Source: Prunella strophiata (lineage: Eukaryota > Chordata > Aves > Passeriformes > Prunellidae). From it: 64,000 bases of DNA. Below are positions 33,935 to 46,122 of the stretch, piece by piece (the stretch's first letter is position 1; every line of letters starts with the position of its first letter). A program made the translations under genes and the position numbers. The notes beneath the pieces were generated by a model that worked only from the letters and a program-made list of their open reading frames with translations, was not told where the DNA came from and did not search any database. Where the stretch lies: contig JAZBQD010000030.1 in NCBI GenBank assembly GCA_036583965.1, positions 111,054,162-111,118,161 of the forward strand, written 5' to 3'.

Positions 33935-35398
33935 AACCTCCCATGTCAGAGCAAGATAAACACAAAGGTTCCAGAGCCACCCTCTGGCTGCTCCAGAGTT
34001 CTGTAAGGAGCACCAGCATTGTGACAAGGGGGAAAAAATTACCCAGAGCAGTTACAGGGCACAGATGTGCCCTGAAGGACTCCAAACAAGGAGAAAGAGC
34101 AGCAGCCCTGGGGAAGAGAAGCTGAGCATTCAGCCAAGCTGGAAACAGGGAGACCTGGGGCCAGTGTTGCAGCACTTTGTCAGGGCCTGTGTTTGTTCTG
34201 CCCTTGCTTTATTTGCCCTGGGGCTATCTGGGGAACTTTCTTCTCTCCAGTTATCAATTTGCAAGTCTCATGAGTGCTTAGCTCGCTTAATAATCTGGTT
34301 TTTGCTAATGTGTATTTTGAGCTTGCAGTCTCTGTTCATTAAAAACAATTTTCTTGTAGAAATATAGGATAGTTTCAATATTTTGAAACAGCAACATGTG
34401 AGGTCCCATGGAGAGCTAGTGTTCAGACTTATTAAAAAGATTACTGAAACATTCAAATAAGATTGTTTTCTGTTATGTTTCAGAATTTAATCTTAAAAAC
34501 AAATTAGCACTGGGATAGATACCTAAGGGTGCCTGGGTTTGTGCCTTCTACTGATTTTGCCTTCCCTCTCATCCCCCTTAAAATCTAAATCCAACCACCT
34601 TTGGCAGTGATGTGTAGTCGACCATAAACAACACTGAGCACAGATTTGTAATTAAAAGTTTAGTCATGAGGTCACTGTGCCCCTCACAGAGTTTTAGTCC
34701 AGATGTTGATTACTTTTAAAGATTCTTTACAAAGCTCATTAGGAATACTAGCACAAAAATTCCAGAACTACACAGAAAAAAAACCCAGTGGAATTTTTAG
34801 TTGTTTTGATTTTGTTTTTTTTAATTTAGTACAGCTACATTTGGGTTGCATATACTCTGAACCACAGTCCTTGTGAGCATGCTGATTTTCTGCCTGAAAG
34901 GCTTCAAACACCTCCATCTTCTGCAGATTTTGAACTTCTGCTGTCCAAAAAGGCAACCCAAAAGGCAATGAATGAGATTAAATGGGTTTCATGAAGCAGA
35001 GATGCACTTGGAGTCTTCTACATCCTTCCCACCACCTCCAGCAAAGCAAAAGGAGAGATCTGAGGCAGTAGCAGCACATCAGTGCTTGGAGTATTCCTAA
35101 CCCCAGAGCAAAAAAATGCACCAAAAAACTCAGAAAAAACTCTTGTGGATTGCCAGGTGACCTTCACTGATTGGAGAGATTTGCAAGGTCAGGTGAAATC
35201 TGGTTGCCTGCACACACACTTGGGTATTTCCACACTGATGCTGATAAATATTGAGGTTCTAAATTGATTGAATTGGACTGTCTGATCCTCTTCTGAGCAC
35301 AGTGTGTGTGTCAAGTCTTATCCAGAGGAAAACTCATTTAAAAGTCTCGTTGCTTCCCACACCTCGGGCTCTCCTGCGAGTAACTCTTGACAGACGAG
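33935..35398. other. Non-coding stretch, no gene seen
   Basis: No recognisable repeat or exon. Composition becomes AT-rich from about 34300. Confidence 0.5.
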
Positions 35399-35413
35399 GG
35401 ACACCTAGTGGGG
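35399..35413. promoter_or_regulatory. Candidate CTCF-like site
   Basis: GGACACCTAGTGGGG fits the CTCF core (GCC-M-YCT-R-S-TGG orientation) with one mismatch (A for C). It lies in a small CpG-bearing patch (35345-35400) within AT-rich DNA. A single motif match is weak evidence of binding. Confidence 0.25.
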
Positions 35414-35580
35414 TTTTGCTCAAGTGCCAACACCACAAAACCTCTTCTATCAGAAAACGATTCTTTATGTTTTAAATACATATTATATTGTTGGCTTTTC
35501 ACAGATATTAAGATGAATACTGTATGTATAATGTTAAAATAATTTTGCTTTTATTTCTGCTATTAGGAAAAATTTAGATA

Positions 35581-35612
35581 TAGTAGTAGTAACTATACAG
35601 TTACTACTACTA
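35581..35612. repeat. Perfect 14-bp hairpin, 4-base loop
   Basis: TAGTAGTAGTAACT (35581-35594) and AGTTACTACTACTA (35599-35612) are exact reverse complements around ATAC. The arms are built on a TAG/CTA triplet, so slippage followed by inverted duplication is likely. Confidence 0.95.
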
Positions 35613-37499
35613 CAGATACAGTTATGAGTAAACTGTTTAGTCAGGATAACATCCAGTAAACATGAAATTAAGACCCTGCTATTGGGTCTCAATTGCATAT
35701 TGATATGCCAACTATCAGCATCTACCATCTGAAGAGAATATAGACCAAAGCCCAAACTAAAAGTAATAAAGAAAACAGACCAAAACCACAGCCAAAAAAC
35801 ACACTAAAAAAGCAGACCCAAAAAAGAACCATACAAAATAAGTTCCTAAAATATGTAAACTAATTTATAAAAAAATATGAATATGCATAGAAGTCTGTAA
35901 ATATACAAGCTGATGTAATAAAAAAGTATTTAAAGAGTATTTCCAAAAATAACAGTGTACTCTTAACTAAATACCAAACACCTATTTTTAACCCTTTACT
36001 TTATTTCTGTCTCCTACTGTCTTTTTATTAAACTTTTAAAATTCTACCAAAAAACCCCCTCGTTTTTCACAGTTAAAACATAAAACATACTGCTATCACA
36101 CATATTTATTTTTTTTTTAATCAGTTGCTGATGCTACAGGGAAAAAAAAATATCCCAGTCTATTTTCCCAAAAGTTTTCTTAGCTTGGTCACAGCACCCA
36201 CACACTGCTTCAGTTTCTTTTCCTTTCCACCTTCTTTGCCTGCTGTTTCTCAGGGTTTGAAGGCAAGAGATTGCTGCCACATTTTGAAAGTGTTTCATGC
36301 CCTAAACCCAGAATCCATTGGAATTAACAAGCTCATCAGCATTACTGATGAGCTCTGGGGCCAGCACAGCTCCAAACTACAGGACTGCAACCAATAATTT
36401 AACCTGCAGATAGGCAGAACTTCTAATTTTTATCCCCTTGTAATGATTAGAATATTATCCTGTCAACAGAAAAACAAATACTTGTCTAAAATCTTATTGT
36501 TGACTCACTAATGCATTATTGATGCTGTTGGCAGGGTTTTTACAGTGGGCACTGTAAAAATCAGTGCACAATTTCTATTTTAATAAACAGGAGTAACAAC
36601 ATGAAGACACTGTAGGACATAGCCTGGTCCTTGACAGATTTTTAATTTTTTTGGTGGGCTGAAACACTTCTATCATCTGGATTTCTCTAAGCTGTTTTGG
36701 ATTACTGCAGCTGCATGAGAAGGTTTTTTAAAAAAGAGCCAAAGCTAAGTGCTTTGTGTCACTTTGGGATTCTCAGTCCATCTTCAGCTTTAATCCAAAA
36801 CTTTTATTAGACCAGAACTCTGGAAAAAGTTATTTCCTATTTTTATCTCTTCCAGAGCATTGATTTGGAGCACTATCTGAAACCATAAGACATTGAGCAG
36901 GTAAAGTAACAACTTTGCCCACTTCATTGCAGATTTAGCTAAAAGAGAAATACAAAGAAATGCCCAGACAGAATCTCTTCTGTACCTGCAGTACTGAATG
37001 TGCTGAGTACCTGCACAGCCCTTTCATGTCTCCAGGTAGATCTTGCAGTGATTGATAACCCAGCCTCTGCTCCAGCCTGCTCCTTAATTGCCTTAAATAC
37101 CTGTTTCATCACATTCCCTCTGCTGGCTCCCAAATTTGAGAGGCAGACAAAGCCAGGGGGATGATGTTTGATGGCTTCAAAGTAAACCAGAGTCAAACAG
37201 AGACAGGAGGACCTCTTCCCACCCCTCCCAATCAAAGCTAAACATACTTTAAGAGGGGATTGACTGGGGAGGGCCATTTCCCCTGCTCTCTCTCTCTGAT
37301 GGTAACACAAAGCCAAAAACTTCCCAAAAAAAGCAGCACAAGCCTGAAGCAGGTCAGAGAATGTGGGGAGGGGAAGATGAATGGAGAAGCAGCACCAATG
37401 TAGTCTGAAGTCAGAGAGAAATTCAGTTTTTCATGCTGGGAAGATACCAATGTGAAACTGGCAACTGAACCACTGGTTAGTCTCTCTCTGGGTGGATTC
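35613..37499. other. AT-rich non-coding stretch, no gene seen
   Basis: Very A/T-rich to about 36120, with no recognisable repeat family, then mixed composition. No exon is supported. Confidence 0.5.
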
Positions 37500-37645
37500 A
37501 CCAAAATGGGCAGGACAATTCACTGGTACAGCAGCACTGCTAATTCTTTTATTGTGTGAAATCAAACTGCCTCCATTTTAAGTTTAATCCCCGAGTGAAG
37601 GGAGGGTACAGGAGCACACAGACCACAGCAGCACGAGGGACAGAC
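37500..37645 (-). mobile_element. Possible degraded LTR, related to the 33.1-kb LTR
   Basis: On the minus strand a TATA-like CTTAAAATGGAG (CTTAAAA at 37576-37582) precedes AATAAA (37548-37553) by 22 bases, followed by AGCAGTGCTGCTGTACC. The 33.1-kb LTR has the same order: CTATAAATGGAG, then AATAAA, then GAGCTGCTGTCC. Ends and target-site duplication could not be found, so limits are nominal and the assignment is tentative. Confidence 0.3.
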
Positions 37646-39971
37646 CAAGGTGACAGAGCCACCACCTCAGCTCTCACAGGCAAGCTGGAGATAAGGACTC
37701 TGCCCCTTCAGGGAGTGAAGGATGACACACTTCCCATCACCTGGCTGCCAGGTCAGCCTTGCTGGAGGAGATTTCCCTCCTGCCCACACTGCTCTTGCTG
37801 AATGAGCTCCCATTGTCAGCTAGGAGCTGCACAGAGGCTCCATTGTTCCAATTCTCACCGAGGGGTTTGTGTTACACCCAGTGTGCAGTTCATGCTAGGA
37901 CACTCTCTGGCCACCCCTCCAGGATGACAGGCTATGAAATTCAGAGCTTTGAGAGGGAAGCAGAGGTAGGATGAGCTGTCAGAGCAGGAGTTAATACCTC
38001 TCCATGCTGAGTGCAGTGAGCCCTGGTGCTGTTTCTCTGAGCAGACATTACGTGCTCTGTGCTGAAAGAGGAGCCCCAGCAGTTTCCCTGGGTGGCTGCT
38101 ATTCATGGGCAGAGCCACAAGAAAGCTGTTTTCTTGTGGAGAAGTCTCCACAACATGAACAAGAGGGAACTGAAGGAAAACTATTTTAGAGGTGGCAAAC
38201 TGACTGAAATTTTAGGTTTTGTTTCTTTACATTGTCAGTGAGAAAGAAAAGGTTGTAGGGGGAGGAGAAGCATCCTGAAGGTTTTGTTCTGATTCTTATT
38301 ACCCTTTCTTTTAGTCACTGTTAAAATTTTTTTTCTTTATACCCTTTTAGAGTTTTAAGACTGCTTTGCCTTTCTCCTAATCCTAATCTCACATCAGGAG
38401 TGAGTAAATACATTCTAGTGAGTGCACTGGTGACTGGCCAGCACTGAGCCCACCACACTCACTGCTGTGTTGGTCAGGAAATCTCAAAATTGGTGAACCA
38501 AAACCACTACAGGCATCACCAGTGCTTTTCTCATCACCCAGGGACACCCTCAGCTGTGTGACAGGAAAGCTCCCCTGTAATTACACCCCAGTGAAAAACC
38601 AGAGATCTGCTGGGTTAGCTTCTTTTCAGTGCTCTCTAAGCCTTTGCTCAGTGCTAAAACACCCCTGTTCCATCTTCCTCTTTGAAGGCCAGGACTTTTC
38701 CAGACTCTTGGTGTTGGGGATAAGGGTTCTGCAGGGAAAGTGAGCAAGCCTTGCCCAGTTCCTTGTTTTGAGCAAGTCATGAACCATCATTGAAACCCCA
38801 CAGACAGATAAACAGTCACAGCCCCTGCTTCTGCCCTGAACCTTGGGCATCCTCCCCAAGCATCCTCTTGGCACAGGGCAGAGACTGAAAAGTGCTGAAA
38901 AGTTCCTGCATTTCAAACATTTATCAGGATAAAGAAAGATTATCAATAGATGAGGAGCTGGGGAGGGGAGGATTAGTCTGCAAAAGCCATGAAGACAAGG
39001 CAGACTCAATGGCTGAATATTCTAATTTTCCTGCCTTGCAGTGGGTAGAGTGACCCTATAATCTCCTCCCTGCATCCTCTGGCCACTCATTATTCCATGG
39101 GGTTTCATCATCAGGAAAATGTCTCCTGCCAGGCTGTTTTCTTCTCTTCTACAATGCTTCCCTACCTGGCTTCAAAATTTAAATGAGTTGCCAGTTCTTT
39201 TGGTTTTATCACAGTAGTCCCATGTTGTTGTTTGGTTTTTTTAACCCAAATATAAACTCCCAAAGGCAAGCTCTTATGCAGGAATCTCAGGTTTCATTTA
39301 ACAGCAATAATAATAATAATAAATATTTCCAGATGTCAGAAATACTAAAAAATATTCTGAAGATTAACAATGTAGCATAAAACACAGAAAACCAAACATT
39401 TTAAAAAGAGAATGAGATTGTTCATATCCCAAACAAAATTATTTTCCCTCACCTGGAGAGAATAAAAGAGGATGAAACCTGAGTCAGTGTTGACTGTCTG
39501 GGATTACTAATACTGAATTTTGCAGTTAATTTTACAAATAAAATCTGATCAGTCTAACAAAGTCGAATCCTCTCATATACAAGGAGGAGGGATGGCTCTA
39601 AAATTTATTTATGGTTCTAATCCCTGTTACAAACACCTCAGATTAACTGAAAATTATTATTTTGTATTGTTTGCACAGCACTAGGAGAGCACCAGACACT
39701 TTACAAACGCTGGAGGCAGACTGAAATAACTGAAATATGAACACACTGAAATAACTGAAATATGAACACATGACCTTTACATGAGGGGTGGGAGCTGAGA
39801 ATTCTTTCATTATGGTCTCTGACTGTACCTTTGCTGAGCTGAATGGCATGAGAGGTACAAAAACTTGCTTTGTGCAGCACTGGCACCAGAGGAAGGCAGG
39901 CAGGTCCAGGCCCACAATGGCTTTCCTGTTCCTGCAGGACAGCTGGTGTCTTCAGCAGCAAAAAGCAAAAA
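37646..39971. other. Non-coding stretch, no gene seen
   Basis: No recognisable repeat family or exon. It includes a short AAT microsatellite at 39305-39323 and a small duplication at 39725-39773. Confidence 0.5.
39305..39323. repeat. AAT microsatellite
   Basis: Six AAT-type units in a row within AT-rich DNA. Confidence 0.9.
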
Positions 39972-40022
39972 TCGATTCCTCGCGCGCGCCTCGCGCACAA
40001 ACGCATCGCTCACATCACCTCG
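39972..40022. other. Dense CpG cluster (ten CpGs in about 50 bp)
   Basis: ATCGATTCCTCGCGCGCGCC followed by TCGCGCAC, ACGCATCGC and CTCGCC carries ten CpGs, while the surrounding kilobases have almost none. The CGCGCGCG core is alternating purine-pyrimidine. It is too short for a CpG island. It could be a remnant of a GC-rich element or a structured site. Confidence 0.85.
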
Positions 40023-41660
40023 CCCCAGGGACTCTGTCAAAGAGTTCATTGACTGCAGCCCCACAAAGGCACCATGAACCTTCAGGTGAGGGCACACCAT
40101 TGTACATTTTGCCACCTAAGCCAGCAGCACAAAGGCAGCACCTTCCAGAGGGGGCCCAACACTCACAGCCTCAAATGCAGGCAGTGATATCGCAAAGTGA
40201 GGAGTGGGCAAACAGGACTAGGTGGAGAGAGCAAGTTCACACTCTGGTCTAGACACAGCAGCCACTAAGGAGCTTGGGATTTTATTTATTTATGTATTTA
40301 GTTAATGAGGTCCACTGAAAAGGTGCATTTGCCAGTCCTGAACCCCTTCAGCTCTGCCATTCACTATTTCAGTGCACAACATCCAGAGGAGAAAACACAA
40401 AACTGCTCAAGGCACAAAATCAGGCTCTCAAAGGGAGACTCAGTCAAAGGAATTCTCATCCAGGAGATGCCTGAATAAGGCACAATTACAACCTCAGTGT
40501 GCATTTATTTAGGATGAAGTGTTTACAATATTCCATTTGCCTGTTCAGCAGTTATACACTAATATATGACAGACTTTTAATGACAAAAGAATATTGGAAG
40601 CATGTGAAATCCACCACTCCCAGGATAGCTATTGCAACTTTGTTTGTAATCTCCTCCAATCTATGTAGAGTGAAAAAGTGAAGGAGAAATATTTGAGTTG
40701 ATGAGTCTGGACCCCACTGGGGTGAGCTGAGGGCACCTGTGGGTCTCAGATCCTGTTAACCAATGTCAGAGTCTGGAGGCTGAGTGTCCCACATCCACCT
40801 GCCTTCCTCTGGCTGCACCCCCCCTTCCTGCAGCACCCAACAGCCAGGCAAAATCAGCAGCCACACTTTGATCCCTCAAATCCAGCAATTTCCTCTGACT
40901 AAAGCAAAAGTCAACCTTTTCATCCCCCACCTTGTTTTGAAAGGTGCCCCCGGGGCAGGTTCATAGTGAAAAGACAGAAAGCAAAATCCAAGCAAACAAA
41001 AAGGAGAATAACACAGAGCTGCTTTCATTCTCACCTGCTGTCTCATGGAATAATCCTCCCAGGTGAGGCCTCTCCTGGCACAGGGAAGTTGCAATAATTG
41101 CATCTCTTAGCCCAAAATGTGCATTGCCTCTTAAGAAAACAGCAACACACACAACCAAAAACAGCAAAAGAAAACTCCCTACACCCTCCTCAGTTTGTAA
41201 AGATTCTGAGAGCACTGAAAGGGAAACACAAAGCACCTGGGAAGTCTTTAAAAATCACAGCTGCAGGAAACCTCCTCGCATGATTGAGCTGTGAAGGTCT
41301 GACTCTGCAGAAAAACACAAGTGGTTTCAGCTGTGTTTTGAGGCAAGTCACAAGCTTGGACAGGGGTTGTTGCTGCATGGCAATTTTGGTTTTTTTCTGT
41401 GGTGAACAGGATGGGCCTTTTGCAGTAGAGGAATGAGTCCAAACATCTTCCAGGATTTGTCCAAATTAGCATATGGCAATCCAGTGTGTGTCCCCTCCAC
41501 ACCCACTGCTCCAGTGCTCTATCTTGATACAATTAATGAGACAATTAATTAGATTGCAATTAATAAAGGCAAAGGAGCAGCTGGGAATTTTCTGTGGCAA
41601 GTGACTGATGTGAGGTGGCACCACAGCCTCCCTCCTGCTTCCAGGCAAATTGAGAAGGGG
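40023..41660. other. Non-coding stretch, no gene seen
   Basis: Mixed composition with no recognisable repeat family or exon. The 40480-40660 part is AT-rich and could be conserved, but nothing specific supports it. Confidence 0.5.
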
Positions 41661-41787
41661 ATGCCCATCCCTGGAGGTGTCCAAGGCCAGGCTGGATGGA
41701 GCTCTGAGCAGCCTTGGACAGTGGAAGGTGTCCCAGGAAGGGGCTGGAACTGGATGATCTTTGAGGTCCCTTCCAACCCAAACCATT
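41661..41787 (+). mobile_element. CR1 LINE 3'-end fragment
   Basis: ATGCCCATCCCTGGAGGTGT, CCAAGGCCAGGCTGGATGGA, GCTCTGAGCAGCCTTGGACA, CTGGAACTGGATGATCTTTG and AGGTCCCTTCCAACCCAAAC follow the sense-strand CR1 3' UTR closely, ending at CCATT without the terminal octamers. About 127 bp. Confidence 0.95.
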
Positions 41788-42199
41788 AATTGTTTCCTTG
41801 TTTCTATAATGACCCATCAAATGTCACTTCCAGAAGTTTGGGGTATTTTTCCTTGCTGAACACCAGAGTTGGTTGTGCTTGATAAAGAATTTGGTTCTGT
41901 AAGTTTTCAGTACTGACAGGGCAAATCACTCCCTTGTGTGAGAGTGATTTACCAAGTTAAAGCCCTGCTGTGGCTCCAGGCAATGCTTTAAATTCTCTGC
42001 TCCAGGTCTGCTCCAGAGGGAGCTGTTTCACTCCCTTGTTCTACTCTTCCTTCTCTGCTTTCCTTCACAGCCACCCTTGATGCTTCCTCATCCTTTCCCA
42101 AATTCTGTCTCCTTTAGAGCATCTTCCTTTCAATTCCCCTGCTGCTCCTCCACTCAGACACCTTACACACAGCCTTGCTTCCCTGGAAACTCTCGTGTC

Positions 42200-42285
42200 T
42201 TTCAAGGCAAAATTTTGTCGGCAAAAACTTGCAAAATTTCAAAAACTTGCAAAACTTGCAAAGTTTCAAGGCAAAAACTTGCCGC
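42200..42285. repeat. Cryptic repeat of ACTTGCAAA / TTTCAAGGCAAAA motifs
   Basis: ACTTGCAAA or ACTTGC recurs four times, and TTTCAAGGCAAAA twice, in irregular spacing, as from repeated slippage. The reading frame here (KLAKFQKLAKLAKFQGKNL-type) merely mirrors the repeat. Confidence 0.85.
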
Positions 42286-43140
42286 TCTGTTTGCCTCTGT
42301 CACCTCTGCTGCTTCAAGCCCCTCAGCATCCAGCTCTCATCCTCCCCCAGTCACTCTGCAGTGCCTGTGGAACTGAAATATTTGATATTTCATGGATGTA
42401 ATTCTGAGGTGAAGGGGACTCCACAGTTCAAGGCATCTTCAGTCAGACGAGGGCAGTGTTACAAAACAGGTCAGTCCCCAGAGCAGCCCTTCCCTGCTCC
42501 TCCTCCCTGTGCAACTCCTGGTTCTGAAATTATCTGGGCTGGAAGTAAATAAGCTGAAAAATAAAAATGAAAAGGGAAAGGAAGAGGAGATTTATGCCAA
42601 GTTTACATCAAGGCCACACTGGCACATCTGCAGAGATGCTGTGGCCAGGGAGTGACCAGCCAAGGACAAGGAGGATTTCTGAGGCAGAACTTCTCTGCCA
42701 CAGGCAGCATGTTCCTGCAGCCCAAGATTTGTTTTTAGGCCTGAAATTTGAAATTGACCTGGCACCTACTGCAAATTGGAATTTCTTTGTGTGTACATCA
42801 CTCTTTGATTTGAATCTCTAGCTCCTTCCTCTAAGTCCTTCCAAAAGGTTGCCACAAGTCCTTGGAGCAGTAATTTCCTTCTTTGAATAGGCAAGTGACA
42901 AAGATGACAATTCCTGCCTCAGTGCAGTGGTGGAAGCCAATCTCTAGCACATGATAAATGGAACATATTTAGTGAACTTCCTTGGAAAAGAGAGGGAGTT
43001 GGTCAAATCTAACAGAGCAATCTTTGCCAGCATAGAAGTGAAGTCATGCATATTCAGGATATTTAACTTTTGGAAAAGCTCATTTATAACTAAGAGTTCA
43101 TTTTCAGTGCAGTACTCTGAGAATTGCCATTGGTGGTAAT

Positions 43141-43148
43141 ATGCAAAT
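43141..43148 (+). promoter_or_regulatory. Octamer (POU-type) motif ATGCAAAT
   Basis: An exact ATGCAAAT, the classical octamer bound by POU-domain factors, in the context GTAATATGCAAATTGCAGC. It is surrounded by TAAT-type homeodomain cores (GCTAATTTC, GGTTAATTCC). An 8-mer alone is weak evidence. Confidence 0.3.
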
Positions 43149-46097
43149 TGCAGCTAATTTCACAGGTAACATTCTTATTTACCAGGTTAATTCCAGCTGA
43201 GGATATTTAATTCTGCCAGTCTAGTCCTCAAGTGGCTTATTCTACAGGGAAGGAACTGAAAAATACTAAAAAGTGGCCTCAGAAGCAGTGGGTAACTGGA
43301 ATACAAACTAAGGAGAATGGTAAAACTCATCTAACAATTCTGCAATGGACTACAAGCTGGATTAACAGGGTCCATCCATGAGGAAGACATGGATGATCTG
43401 GTGTTTAGGCTGAGGTTGTAGGCTGGACTTTACCAGAAGCCCCTGATCACAGTTTCCACAGACATTAATTTAATTCAGTAATTGAGCAAAATCACTTTTT
43501 TCCTCTTTCTCCCTCTTTCCTCTACACCCAGAGCCATGCTTCCAAATTCAGTTCCAAGCCAGGGAAGCAAACAGTGCTTGAGTTTTTAACAGTTGCTTGA
43601 TCACTTCATTTTAATGTCAAACTCCATCTCAGCATGATTTTTCTTCCACCAAATGCTGGAATTCAAATACTCAACACATAAAATGGATAGGATTCATACT
43701 AACACAAATAAGAAATGAAACAACAATGTGGCTGTTAATCAGAGGAATTTTTACCTAACAGTTTACTCACAGGCAGAAAGTTGCATCTGTAAATTACTTA
43801 TAGGCAATCTATTAACAGCATCTCCTCCATGAAATATTGATTTGAGGTTATTTCTCCATCATTTGCCAGGTGGTCTCCAAAGGCCACCCTGGCAGTTGCT
43901 AGGGAACAGCTCCAGAGCTCAGGGAGGGCAGCCCTAACCCCTGCTCATGTGCACAGTGACATGATTTGGGGTTTAATAAACATTTATGCAGTTTGTGTGC
44001 TCTCAAAAGCAGAATTATTGATTGGATTCTGTTTGGTCTGCAGATTGTGTCCAGGGTAGGTACATCAAAGGAGTAAAAATGAACATGGTTTGGATGCAAA
44101 ATCCTGAAGTGATGCAGAAACTACTACACCTTCCAGCTTCTAATGTGAAGAATTACCAGAATTTACATTCCCCTTTGGCTTCAACAGCTTTAAACTAAAC
44201 AAGGCTGCAGTATTTCCCTGGAAGTCCTGGGAGGGAGGTTTTGTTCCTGATCTTTCCCACCATTCTTCTTGGGGTTTTCTTGAATTGTACTCAGGCAGTT
44301 CCTGAATACAAAACTCCAGTGATGGAGCAGGGAGGAAAGATTCCTTCCCCCATCTGCAGGCAGTGCTGTCATTATACTTCCAGACTTATTTATTTTATGG
44401 TTATTTTATTTTCATTAAACCATGGCATTGCTGACTGATACTCCACTTTTGACCTCCTGTAGACCTAGAAGTCTTTTCTACAGAATTTGCCACTGTTTTG
44501 ACAGTGGACCTCTGCAAAATGCTCTTGGGACTTGGCTGTCCAAGCAAATTTTTACTCCCACTCTGCAGCAGTAGATTTAGCAAGATATAAACATTTTAAT
44601 GGATTCCCTTTGGAAATGTAATCAAATAAATGGTTAACAATAATGCAAATATGGAATTGTCACAATGCAGCAGTTCTGTATCTCTGCCTGTACCCTAAAG
44701 TAGGATATTAATCTTAAAAGAAGAAAATATGAAAAGTGTAGCATCCAAAAATTATTTCAAAAGCCTGACTCAGGTTAGGGTAGAATACTAAAAGGGGGAA
44801 TTAGTCCCAAATGCTGATGTCCTGAACTACTTTTACTGGCTAAGACTCCACTGTTCAATGTGCAGTACTGGGAGGGCAATTCAGCTTACCCTGATGTAGA
44901 AGCTTACATGAAGTCACCTGCACATCAGGAAACTAAATTTAGGCATCTGTATCTGGAATCATGTCCAACCCCTGCCATTCTGTCTGTCTGTCAATGTCCT
45001 CTCCAAAAAACCTGTTCCCCAGTCAGGAGAGTTGCTGTGCAGATCTCACAGCTGTTGGGTTGAAAGGTGGAATTCTCTTTCCTAAAACCCAATCCCATTC
45101 CCTGAAAATGCCAGGCAAACTAAACCAGTCCTGAGCCAGAAGGAAACCACAAAAAAAAAAGCAACAGGAACACCAGGAGCTGATGTGTTTTTATTTAGAC
45201 TCATACCACCCCCATTCTCCTGGCTGAAGACCCTTCCCTTTGTTCAGATCTGGAGCAATCCCTGGTGGGGATGCAAAGGGCAGCACTGTGGAGAGGGGAG
45301 GAGGTGGAGAAATGTAAATCCCCCCTTAACCCTCTCTGGGGAGGGGGAGGGAAGGGGCTGTGTAGGTTGAAGCAGGAAGCAGGATTTATCACCTCAGCTA
45401 AAATTCCATTAACCATTAACTCAGGGGAGAATCCAGGCTGGAGGGGCTCTCCAGAGCCACAAAAAGAGGGAAAACATGGGCCCCAACACAGTTATCCTCC
45501 AAGGGGCATGGATATGGCTCCACACAGAGCTGGGCAGAACTGAGGAAATGAATGGCACTTTGAAAAAATTTTATCTTTTTTCTTCCCCTCATATTTCTAT
45601 GTTATTATATATTTATAGTTAGTATTTGCAGGTATTTTTATAGCTAGCCTGCAGTTTAAGATAACATGTTTTACTCATGCTTCAGAGATTATAAACTATG
45701 CTATTTGTTCTCCCAGTTGTGACCAGAAGATTGAGCAGCACTGAAGGAGAGGAAGAAAAATGGAGCAGCTCCAAAAACCCCAATGCCAACAGTCCAAATG
45801 CACTGTGATAAAATACAGCAAGATATCTCCAAGCTTCTTTCTTCCCCATTCTCCCACGCATCAATTTAGATTAAAATACAGGGGAAAGCAACCCTTGATG
45901 GATTTCCCTTCTTCTGGAGAGAGAGCACTGCCTGTGGAGCATTTCTGGATGGGAGGTGCTGACATAACTCCTGCTGATCAATAACTGCTTGTTGGTGCAC
46001 TGGCCACGTGTGAGAGATGCAAACACCACAGCACTGCTGTGTGTAACACATGGTGTCAGGCCAAGTGTGGCCAGATTTCTTCAGTCCTTATCTTTCC

Positions 46098-46122
46098 TTT
46101 TTTTTTTTTTTTTTTTTTTTTT
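46098..46122. repeat. Poly-T tract (T25)
   Basis: Uninterrupted run of 25 T with CTTTCC/CCTTTG borders. No retrotransposon body was recognised on the minus strand beyond it. Confidence 0.95.

Larger units (their letters stand above)
41788..46097. other. Non-coding stretch, no gene seen
   Basis: Contains the CTTGCAAAA-type cryptic repeat at 42200-42285 and an octamer motif at 43141. Otherwise there is no recognisable repeat family or exon. Confidence 0.5.
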
